NCBI GenBank assembly: GCA_913009475.1
Contig: CAJVYJ010000109.1
Span: 1 to 6,492 of the forward strand
Source of the DNA: an uncultured Actinomycetes bacterium
GTDB lineage: Bacteria; Actinomycetota; Aquicultoria; CAJVYJ01
Reading direction: 5' to 3'
DNA length: 6,492 bases
The first letter of the stretch is position 1, and each line of letters opens with the position of its first letter. Made by a program: the position numbers and the translations under genes. This document shows positions 1-6,212 of the stretch, piece by piece. Under the pieces are notes generated by a model. It saw only the letters and a list, made by a program, of their open reading frames with translations, ran no database searches and was not told the DNA's origin.

Positions 1-71
1 GTCTAGCGTTGACTAGTGTAATTAATTCTTGTTTCTTTGTTTTTTTTTTCATATATATTTTTTTTTTTTTT
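1..71. other. Non-genomic low-complexity tail beyond the sequencing adapter
   Basis: This stretch lies outside the Illumina adapter at 72-129, so it cannot belong to the library insert. It is T-rich, with a run of ten T at 40-49, an AT alternation around 51-57 and a run of fourteen T at 58-71 directly abutting the adapter. Grafted flow-cell P5 oligos carry a short poly-T spacer 5' of the adapter sequence, and reads that run past the end of a fragment give homopolymer and noisy calls. Either explanation accounts for what is seen. A short plus-strand reading frame at 37-222 is an artefact of this tail and the adapter. No gene or regulatory site is assigned here. Confidence 0.88.
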
Positions 72-129
72 AATGATACGGCGACCACCGAGATCTACAC
101 TCTTTCCCTACACGACGCTCTTCCGATCT
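72..129 (+). other. Illumina P5/TruSeq universal adapter contamination
   Basis: The 58 bases match the TruSeq universal adapter as I know it, without a mismatch. Positions 72-100 are the P5 flow-cell sequence (begins AATGATACGGCGACC, ends CTACAC). Positions 97-129 are the read-1 primer site (ends GCTCTTCCGATCT). There is no index between the two parts, as in single-index libraries. The adapter ends at 129 and genomic sequence starts at 130, which is the orientation expected for P5 followed by insert. The contig should be trimmed to base 130. Translated in the minus direction this block gives the well-known spurious peptide RSEERRVGKEC..., and in the plus direction IRRPPRSTLFPYTTLFRS. Confidence 0.99.
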
Positions 130-786
130 CATGAGATTATCGATATGCACAATAGCTATTTTAAACATAGGATATCCTTTGGCCTGGATTTCCAGGCGAT
201 AGTCATTATAGCGGCCATATAAGAGATAAGGGACAATATCCGCTATAACGCCGTCAACCGGGCTCCTGATAATAGTGCCGGCAGCCAAAGAGATATCAAC
301 GGAAGAAGTCGGGGACGAACCCCGGCCCCGTGACGCCATAATAAAAGATACCGGCTGAATATTGTTTTGTCGCGCCCTTATTTCAGCTTTCAAGTTCGGC
401 GTATCTTGAAAATAATCGCCTACCGGTTTTAAGCTCAGAGCTTTTACGTTAAAAGCCTGATGATAGCCGATACCCTCGACCGCGTCCAAACTGGTCGGCA
501 AGTAAAGTTTGAGCCCGGTATCGGCAACTTCAGTGAAAGCAAACAGAGCGATGCCGTTATTAATATGTTCCGGCTTGATGACTGAGTTCTTAACTCTACT
601 ATCAGCGTTTGACCGTCCACCCCCGCCTCGTAGCGCCGGTATAAAAATCAATCCTAAAACGCTGACCGACAGCAACAACGCGTAAATTCTCCGACGCCGG
701 CGTTTTTTTTGCAAATTTAAGCGCCGCATCCGCCTTTCAAGGGATTTCTGAGAGTAATAGTCAAGATAATCAGACAATAACACCAT
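130..786 (-). CDS. Membrane-anchored M23/LytM-like domain protein, 3' end missing
   Basis: Genomic sequence gives 219 residues before the adapter cuts the gene; the true C-terminus is unknown. Residues 16-33 are very basic (KKRRRRRR near 27-33). They precede one hydrophobic segment at about 34-50, so this looks like a type II membrane anchor or uncleaved signal with the rest outside the cell. A small Gly-rich linker follows at 54-57. Residues about 163-217 resemble the start of an M23/LytM (duplicated hybrid motif) fold: VDIS, then AGTIIRSPVDGVI, then IVHIDNL. Asp164 fits the zinc-binding Asp and His214 the later active-site His. The His expected four residues before the Asp is Ser or Thr, and the HxH motif would lie in the missing part, so activity is doubtful. 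The ATG at 786 overlaps the recN end by 17 bases. AAGG is only 3 bases from that ATG, so the next codon, GTG at 783, is a good alternative start. A cell-wall or sporulation/envelope role is inference only. Confidence 0.6.
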
Positions 787-2464
787 CTGCCTTAAAACGC
801 CGGGCCGCGTCGATAAACTCCTTGGTATATTCCTCGGCTATCCGGGAATCCACCTCGGTCCCTATCATTCTGCCTATTTCTCCGACCCGTTCGCTGTCGC
901 TCAACTTTTCAGCCGTGATGATGAGCCTGTCGTTCTTATTGATTTTTTTTACATATATATGCGTATCCGCGTAAGCGGCTATCTGCGGCAGATGAGTCAC
1001 GCAAATCACTTGATGCTCCTTAGCCAATGAGGCCATCTTTATCCCCACATATTTAGCTGTTTTTCCGCCAATACCAGTATCTATCTCATCAAATATTAAA
1101 ACCGGTATCTTGTCAACTTTGGTCAAAACCGTTTTTAAGGCTAACATGATACGGGATATTTCACCACCTGAGGCGATTTTCGCCAACGGCAGCGGCGGCT
1201 CACCTACATTTGTTGAGATAAAAAACTCCCAAACATCCAAGCCGTCAGTCCGCCGGATAGGCGGCTCTCCGCCCGTATCCGTGAAGACAACATTAAATCG
1301 CGCGCCCTCCATAGCCAATTCACCTAATTGGCGGCGGACCATGGTTTCCAAACCGGAAGCGACTTGACGACGGCAATCACTTAGTCGTTTGCCTAATTCA
1401 ACCAACTCCGCCTCGATAACTCTTATTTGGCTCTCAATAGAAGCAATCTCCCGGCCCTTATTTTCCGACTCTTTTAGTTCCCGGTCGCTCTCCTCCCGAA
1501 ATCGCAATACTTCATCTAAAGTTCCGCCGTATTTACGTTTTAACTCATTCAACAGATAAACGCGTTCCTCCAGCCAATTAAGCCTGTCTCCATCAAAATA
1601 ACTCTCCTCTTGATAACGGCTTAAATCACGAATCTCTTCTTCTAAACGCGCTACAAGACCCGATAGACCGGTATGAATCTCTTTCAGGGCCGAATCCAGA
1701 TCAACAACTCCGGATAAATCCTTGAGCGCCAACTGCAATAGGTCGTTAGCACCGATTTCGTCGGCGCTAAGCTTAGCTTCCGCCGCGCTCAACGCCACTG
1801 CTATGCGTTCATGATGACGCAAGCGCTTGAGTTCGGCTTCCAGCTCAGAGTCTTCCCCTGTTTCTAAACGGCCCTCATCTATCTCCTTGATTTGATATTC
1901 AAGCAGATCCCGACGCTCAAGCATATTTTTTTCTTCATTGGCCAACTGGTCCGATTTGGCCAATAAACTTTTTCGCTCAGCCATCAGCGCGGCAAATTTA
2001 TCTCTCTTAAGCAAAACCTCGTCACCGCCGTAGAAATCGAGATATTCCCTTTGCACACTTGTACGCAATAACGATTGGTGCTCATGTTGGCCATGAAAGT
2101 CAATAAGCTTGGAGCCCAACTCCGCCATGTGGGCCAAGGTAGTAAGAGAACCGTTGATATACGAGCGGCTTTTGCCGTTAGCGTTCAATTTGCGAGTTAA
2201 GAGCAGTTCATTTTGGCCGGCGGCCGACTCAACGCCGGCAACGAGTTCCGCCGGTAAGCTAAATAAACCTTGGACGACAGCTTCCCGGCAGCCCGAGCGG
2301 ATTCTTCCAAAATCAGCCCGCTCACCTAAGATAAGATTCAACGCCTCAATGATTATACTTTTCCCGGCGCCGGTTTCTCCGGAAAGAATAGTTAATCCCG
2401 ACTCGAAGGAGATACTCAACTCTTCAATCAGGGCCAAATTTCTAATCTGGAGCTCTTCCAGCAT
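770..2464 (-). CDS. recN: DNA repair ATPase RecN
   Basis: RecN is a cytoplasmic SMC-like ATPase that gathers at DNA double-strand breaks and aids RecA-dependent recombinational repair. The 564 residues match the family length (about 550-575) and the gene is complete. Visible motifs are Walker A GETGAGKS at 29-36, Q-loop region DFHGQHEHQSLL at 122-133, ABC signature SGGE at 432-435, Walker B VLIFDEIDTGIGG at 455-467 and H-loop VTHLPQIAAYAD at 489-500. Between about 155 and 365 lies charged, heptad-like sequence that forms the two coiled-coil arms, with the usual break in the middle. The ATG at 2464 is supported by a strong ribosome binding site 9 bases upstream, inside the end of nadK. Only 6 bases separate the two genes. 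The 3' end overlaps the next gene by 17 bases, suggesting translational coupling. No LexA or DinR box is evident, since the gene has no upstream gap of its own. Confidence 0.97.
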   Translation of the reverse strand: MLEELQIRNLALIEELSISFESGLTILSGETGAGKSIIIEALNLILGERADFGRIRSGCREAVVQGLFSLPAELVAGVESAAGQNELLLTRKLNANGKSRSYINGSLTTLAHMAELGSKLIDFHGQHEHQSLLRTSVQREYLDFYGGDEVLLKRDKFAALMAERKSLLAKSDQLANEEKNMLERRDLLEYQIKEIDEGRLETGEDSELEAELKRLRHHERIAVALSAAEAKLSADEIGANDLLQLALKDLSGVVDLDSALKEIHTGLSGLVARLEEEIRDLSRYQEESYFDGDRLNWLEERVYLLNELKRKYGGTLDEVLRFREESDRELKESENKGREIASIESQIRVIEAELVELGKRLSDCRRQVASGLETMVRRQLGELAMEGARFNVVFTDTGGEPPIRRTDGLDVWEFFISTNVGEPPLPLAKIASGGEISRIMLALKTVLTKVDKIPVLIFDEIDTGIGGKTAKYVGIKMASLAKEHQVICVTHLPQIAAYADTHIYVKKINKNDRLIITAEKLSDSERVGEIGRMIGTEVDSRIAEEYTKEFIDAARRFKADGVIV

Positions 2465-2470
2465 AATATG

Positions 2471-3340
2471 TTATTCCTTCTTAAAATCATCCAGCTTTTG
2501 TAATTTTTGCCGTATGTTGGCAAAAAAACTTGATTTATTCAATTCAATAAATTTAAACTCATGCGAAGAGATGGATATCTCCACTTGCTTTATCGATTGC
2601 CCGACAATTATCCCATCCAAGCTGATTCGTAACTCATCAAGATCTTCCTTCGCCGTCGGCGATACCGCGATCTTATCGTTGGCCGACAATACAATAGTCT
2701 TATTAAAAAGTGAGTGTGAGCATATCGGCGTTAAAATCAACACCTGCGCTCGCGGTGAGACCAGCGGGCCCCCGGCGGAAAAAGAATAGGCTGTCGAGCC
2801 GGTCGGCGAGGCGACAATAATCCCATCCAGAGCAAAATGGCTGAAATAATTATTATTTACCCGAACATCAAGCTCAATCAAACGATTAAATTCTTCACCG
2901 CTAATCAAGGCTTCATTCAAAGCGACTCGCCTGAGAAGATTGCCGTCTTGAAACTCGATATCCACTTGGAGAATAGCACGTTTTTCAATACTGAAGTCAC
3001 CTGCTAAGACTTTAATTAAAGAGTCATACATATCGTCCTCGTTAAAGTACATCATAAAACCAAGACGGCCCAGATTGACCCCGAAAACCGGCAGGGTGTT
3101 TTCTTGCATGAATCGAGCCGCCCGTAACATAGTCCCGTCACCGCCCAACACCATAGCAAGGTCACTATCTTGAAATAGATTCTTTTTGTCACAACCTAGA
3201 TTTTCCAAGCCCAATTTGGCCGCGTCGTCGGTTAATAGCTTAACCGTAACTTGGCGATTTTCCAGCCAAGCGACGATTTGCGGAACCAGCCGTTTGATTA
3301 TCGCTTTATTTGGATGTGGAATAATAGTTATTGTTGGCAT
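2471..3340 (-). CDS. nadK: NAD kinase (ATP/polyphosphate-dependent)
   Basis: NadK phosphorylates NAD to NADP in the cytoplasm and sets the size of the NADP(H) pool. The 289 residues match the usual length. The hallmark GGDGT is at 66-70, with the following FGVNLGRLGFM at 86-96. LNEA at 141-144 provides the conserved Asn-Glu pair. The Gly-rich NAD-binding segment DGIIVASPTGSTAYSFSAGG spans 172-191, LTPICSHSL lies at 203-211 and SLDG at 240-243. The C-terminus has the typical SSFFANIRQKL. The ATG at 3340 lies 20 bases after the tlyA stop, and the residues that follow (TITIIPHPNK) are the expected first strand. No strong Shine-Dalgarno is visible, only a GGGA about 15 bases upstream. Placement beside dxs, tlyA and recN is common in Gram-positive lineages. 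The choice of ATP or polyphosphate as donor cannot be told from sequence. Confidence 0.96.
   Translation of the reverse strand: MPTITIIPHPNKAIIKRLVPQIVAWLENRQVTVKLLTDDAAKLGLENLGCDKKNLFQDSDLAMVLGGDGTMLRAARFMQENTLPVFGVNLGRLGFMMYFNEDDMYDSLIKVLAGDFSIEKRAILQVDIEFQDGNLLRRVALNEALISGEEFNRLIELDVRVNNNYFSHFALDGIIVASPTGSTAYSFSAGGPLVSPRAQVLILTPICSHSLFNKTIVLSANDKIAVSPTAKEDLDELRISLDGIIVGQSIKQVEISISSHEFKFIELNKSSFFANIRQKLQKLDDFKKE
2474..2480 (-). promoter_or_regulatory. Ribosome binding site of recN
   Basis: On the minus strand the last codons of nadK (Lys-Lys-Glu-stop) read AAGAAGGAATAA. This puts GAAGGAA 9 bases before the recN ATG at 2464. It is the clearest Shine-Dalgarno sequence in the window; dxs, tlyA and nadK have weak or no visible ones. 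Its position inside nadK implies that recN translation is tied to nadK on a shared transcript. Confidence 0.8.
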
Positions 3341-3360
3341 ATTTTATTATCAAATCCCAG

Positions 3361-4188
3361 TCAAGCGTTCACTAATCTTTTATGAGCCGCGGAAACAAGA
3401 TCGGAAATTACCTCATTTAACCGACCTGAGTCAATGGCAGCCGGTTTTGCTTTGGCCGCGTAAAGCCAAAATTCAATATTACCTTTGGCCCCAACTATCG
3501 GCGAATGTGTTATCCCTTGTAATGATAGGTTAAAATCATATAACCGCCGCACCGTATCTTGAAGCACTTGCCGATGCTTGGCCGGGTCTTTAACAATGCC
3601 GCCCTTGCCCACTTGACCGCGGCCGACCTCAAATTGAGGCTTGACTAAAAAGAGGATTTTCCCGTTCTTAACCAAACAATTATATAAAGCTTCAATAACT
3701 TTAGTGATAGAAATAAAAGAGATGTCAATCGTAGCCAACCAGGTTGGTTCCGATATATCTTCCGGTTTTAAATAACGAAGATTAACGCGCTCCAATACCT
3801 CGACGCGCTTATCTTGACGCAAGCGCCAATCCAATTGGCCGTAACCTACATCAACAGCGATTACCTTGCGAGCTCCTCTTTTTAGCAAGCAATCTGTAAA
3901 TCCGCCTGTCGAGGCACCGCCGTCCAATACCACTTGCCCCTCAGGGTCGATAGCGAATTCATCCAAAGCCGCGGCCAACTTGAACCCGCCGCGCGAAGCG
4001 TAGACCTTGCCTCCCGACCGGACGTTGATTTGACAATTTTTATCAAACCTGGTGCCGGGCTTATCTACCAACTTGCCGTTGACCCTGACTTTACCGGTAA
4101 TAACCGCCGCGGCGGCGCGATTGCGGCTCTCCATCAAGCCCCGATCAACTAGCATTTGATCTAATCTTAATTTTTTCTGATTGGACAA
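3361..4188 (-). CDS. tlyA: TlyA-family rRNA 2'-O-methyltransferase
   Basis: This is an S-adenosylmethionine-dependent methyltransferase of the TlyA/FtsJ-like type. Characterised members 2'-O-methylate cytidines in 23S rRNA and, in some species, 16S rRNA. That modification affects capreomycin sensitivity; the older label hemolysin is misleading. With a TTG start at 4188 the protein has 275 residues, the family norm. An S4 RNA-binding domain covers about 7-65 (RLDQMLVDRGL...SRNRAAAAVITGKVRVNG). The Rossmann methyltransferase follows, with SAM-binding VLDGGASTGGFTDCLL at 87-102. The putative RrmJ-type tetrad is Lys70, Asp155, Lys183 (LVKPQFEVG) and Glu239 (NIEFW). The frame stays open to an ATG at 4260, but that would add 24 unrelated residues deep inside dxs. 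An ATG at 4155 would remove the conserved RLDQ. TTG at 4194 is a close alternative. The chosen start overlaps dxs by 44 bases. Family assignment is firm; the exact start is not. Confidence 0.93.
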   Translation of the reverse strand: MSNQKKLRLDQMLVDRGLMESRNRAAAAVITGKVRVNGKLVDKPGTRFDKNCQINVRSGGKVYASRGGFKLAAALDEFAIDPEGQVVLDGGASTGGFTDCLLKRGARKVIAVDVGYGQLDWRLRQDKRVEVLERVNLRYLKPEDISEPTWLATIDISFISITKVIEALYNCLVKNGKILFLVKPQFEVGRGQVGKGGIVKDPAKHRQVLQDTVRRLYDFNLSLQGITHSPIVGAKGNIEFWLYAAKAKPAAIDSGRLNEVISDLVSAAHKRLVNA

Positions 4189-6085
4189 CTTCAAGAATTC
4201 TTTCAGTGATTGCCTTTGGTTCCAGGCCGGTTTCCAAAAAAAGCTGCTCGACTTTACCATGCTCGATAAAAGCGTCCGGCAACCCGATATTCAGAACTTT
4301 AATATTATCTTTGTCAGCCAGTAACTGGCTGACGGAAGCGCCAAAACCCCCCGTTAAAACATTTTCTTCGATGGTGACCAATAATCTATTGGACGCGGCC
4401 ATCTTAAAAATTAATTCACGGTCAAAAGGCTTGGCGAATCTGGCATTAATTAAGGTCGCGTCAATTCCCTTTTCCAGCAGCTCTTTTTTTACTTGTTGCC
4501 CTACGGCCACCATACGCCCCAGAGCCATAATACAAATTTTTTCACCAATAGACAAGACTTCCGCTTTACCGAGCGGCAAGTCAATATAATTTTCCGACAA
4601 ACTTACTCCCAAACCGCTACCCCGCGGATAACGAATGGCTACCGGATGATGAATCTTTATGGCGGTAAACAACATATTCCTGAGCTCGTTTTCATCCTTT
4701 GGCGACATAACCACCATATTGGGTATCTCGGACAGATAGGTAATATCGAATACCCCGTGATGAGTAGGACCGTCATCACCAACTAAACCACCACGGTCAA
4801 TAGCGAAAATAATCGGCAGGTCCTGCAAACATACATCTTCTATGACTTGGTCAAAAGCCCTCTGCAAAAAGGTTGAGTAGATGGCAACTACCGGTTGCCA
4901 ACCCGTGAGTGCCAGTCCGGCGGCAAAAGTAACCGCGTGCTGTTCAGCTATGCCGACGTCAAAAAAACGGTCTGAATAAAGCTCTTTAAATTTTTTTAGG
5001 CCTGTCCCCCGTGTCATTGCGGCTGTAATACAGACCAGATTCACATTCTTCTTGGCCAACTCGACCATGGTCCGGCCAAATACGGACGTATAAGTAGGTA
5101 TTTTGTTTTTCGCCGGCAAGCTCTCACCGGTCTCGACATTAAACGCCCCCGTGCCGTGAAATCTATCCGGATTTTCCTCGGCCGGTCCGTAACCTTTACC
5201 TTTTACGGTTAAAACATGGATAACAATCGGTCCGCCTACTTTTTTAGCCATATTAACGCTCTGCTTGATGGCATTAATGTTGTGACCGTCGACCGGACCG
5301 ATATATTTAAAACCCAGTTCCTCGAAGAGCATCCCCGGAACCAAGAACTGTTTTAAACATAAGCGTACACTCTCTCCCCAGCTCACTACTCTATCGCCTA
5401 CGGCGGGAATACGCCTGATAGTCTGTTCTATATCATCACGCATGCGGTTATAGGTCGGGTCTAAACGTAAGCGATTCAAATACGAGGACATCGCGCCCAC
5501 ATTGCCGTCAATAGACATCTCATTATCATTTAGAATAATTGTCAGGTTGGCTTTATGATGTCCGGCTTGATTCAGGGCCTCATAAGCCATGCCTCCGGTC
5601 AAGGCACCGTCACCGATTACAGCCACGACTTGGCGTTCATCACCCTGACGTTGATAGCCTAGTGCCAAACCCAGGGCTATCGATAGCGAATTGCTGGCGT
5701 GGCCACAGTTAAAAACATCATACCGGCTCTCATCCTTACGCGGAAAACCGGACAACCCCTTGTAAGTGCGAAGCGTATGAAATTGTTTGCGTCGGCCCGT
5801 AAGCAGCTTATAAACGTAAGATTGATGGCCGACATCCCAAACTATCTTGTCCACGGGTGTATCCAAAGCCAACAGTAAGCCGATAGTCAACTCAACCACG
5901 CCGAGATTAGGAGCCAGATGGCCTCCGTTTTTTGAAGTAACGCAAATCATCTCTTCACGCAGCTCGTGCGCTAATTCTTTCAGCTGGCCGGCATTGAGAT
6001 TTCGTAAATCATCCGGCTTATCTATAGTATCAAGAATTCTTATAGGAATTTCCTTATCAAGATCCGTTAGTTTATTATCATCCAT
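4145..6085 (-). CDS. dxs: 1-deoxy-D-xylulose-5-phosphate synthase
   Basis: Dxs condenses pyruvate and glyceraldehyde 3-phosphate, with thiamine diphosphate and Mg2+, into 1-deoxy-D-xylulose 5-phosphate. This is the first and flux-controlling step of the MEP isoprenoid pathway and also feeds thiamine and pyridoxal synthesis. The 646 residues are close to the usual 620-640, the excess being about 15 residues at the N-terminus. Conserved His56 (GGHLAPNLG) and His87 (WDVGHQ) are present. The thiamine-binding motif runs from GDG at 158-160 to Asn186. The catalytic Glu381 is in DVGIAEQHAVTFAAG, and DRGGLVGDDGPTHHG at 430-444 belongs to the transketolase pyrimidine domain. The C-terminal transketolase domain shows FAKPFD at 550-555 and EENVLTGGFG at 573-582. 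The ATG at 6085 is the only suitable start, with a weak GTGAG about 8-10 bases upstream. The gene is complete, and 44 bases of its 3' end overlap tlyA. Confidence 0.98.
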   Translation of the reverse strand: MDDNKLTDLDKEIPIRILDTIDKPDDLRNLNAGQLKELAHELREEMICVTSKNGGHLAPNLGVVELTIGLLLALDTPVDKIVWDVGHQSYVYKLLTGRRKQFHTLRTYKGLSGFPRKDESRYDVFNCGHASNSLSIALGLALGYQRQGDERQVVAVIGDGALTGGMAYEALNQAGHHKANLTIILNDNEMSIDGNVGAMSSYLNRLRLDPTYNRMRDDIEQTIRRIPAVGDRVVSWGESVRLCLKQFLVPGMLFEELGFKYIGPVDGHNINAIKQSVNMAKKVGGPIVIHVLTVKGKGYGPAEENPDRFHGTGAFNVETGESLPAKNKIPTYTSVFGRTMVELAKKNVNLVCITAAMTRGTGLKKFKELYSDRFFDVGIAEQHAVTFAAGLALTGWQPVVAIYSTFLQRAFDQVIEDVCLQDLPIIFAIDRGGLVGDDGPTHHGVFDITYLSEIPNMVVMSPKDENELRNMLFTAIKIHHPVAIRYPRGSGLGVSLSENYIDLPLGKAEVLSIGEKICIMALGRMVAVGQQVKKELLEKGIDATLINARFAKPFDRELIFKMAASNRLLVTIEENVLTGGFGASVSQLLADKDNIKVLNIGLPDAFIEHGKVEQLFLETGLEPKAITERILEVVQSEKIKIRSNAS

Positions 6086-6212
6086 GTTAATATCTCACAT
6101 TTTTTTATTACAGAAGCAACCAAACATAGAAGCCCCCTGCTGTCACTATTTTTATAGTTTACTACTAAAGTATCATAGACTCCATGCAAGTTTAAAAAAA
6201 TTATCTTACCTA
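6086..6212. other. Intergenic gap between prenyl synthase gene and dxs
   Basis: This 127-base AT-rich gap is the only sizeable non-coding stretch in the genomic part. On the minus strand it holds TATGAT and, further on, TATAAA, both -10-like, but neither has a convincing -35 box at 16-18 bases. A small inverted repeat, ACTAT-TTTT-ATAGT at 6145-6158 on the plus strand, has only five mostly A-T pairs and no following T run in the transcription direction, so it is not a terminator. T runs occur after the prenyl synthase stop without a stable stem. A promoter for the dxs-to-recN unit may sit here, but none can be named with confidence. Confidence 0.35.

Noticed and set aside
40..71. T-runs as a rho-independent terminator or AT-rich regulatory region
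   Set aside because: The runs lie outside the adapter and so outside the genomic insert, and no GC-rich stem precedes them.
37..222. Plus-strand frame of 61 codons
   Set aside because: Its middle part (IRRPPRSTLFPYTTLFRS) is a literal translation of the Illumina adapter, flanked by poly-T (poly-Phe) and the antisense of the M23-like gene. It is a known contamination artefact.
1110..1367. Other plus-strand frames (also 3186-3533, 3934-4152, 4206-4589, 4493-4786, 5847-6254)
   Set aside because: All lie wholly or mainly antisense to recN, nadK, tlyA, dxs or the prenyl synthase, and none shows a domain or signal of its own.
2109..2789. Long plus-strand frame of 226 codons antisense to recN and nadK
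   Set aside because: It crosses the boundary of two well-supported genes on the other strand, shows no recognisable domain and has no independent start context. Long antisense frames are expected opposite such coding sequence.
3361..4188. Annotating the tlyA product as a hemolysin
   Set aside because: The S4 plus FtsJ-like methyltransferase layout and the K-D-K-E residues indicate an rRNA methyltransferase; the hemolysin name is historical.
6145..6158. Small inverted repeat ACTAT/ATAGT as an operator or terminator
   Set aside because: Five base pairs, four of them A-T, in AT-rich sequence is expected by chance, and no suitable T run follows the stem.
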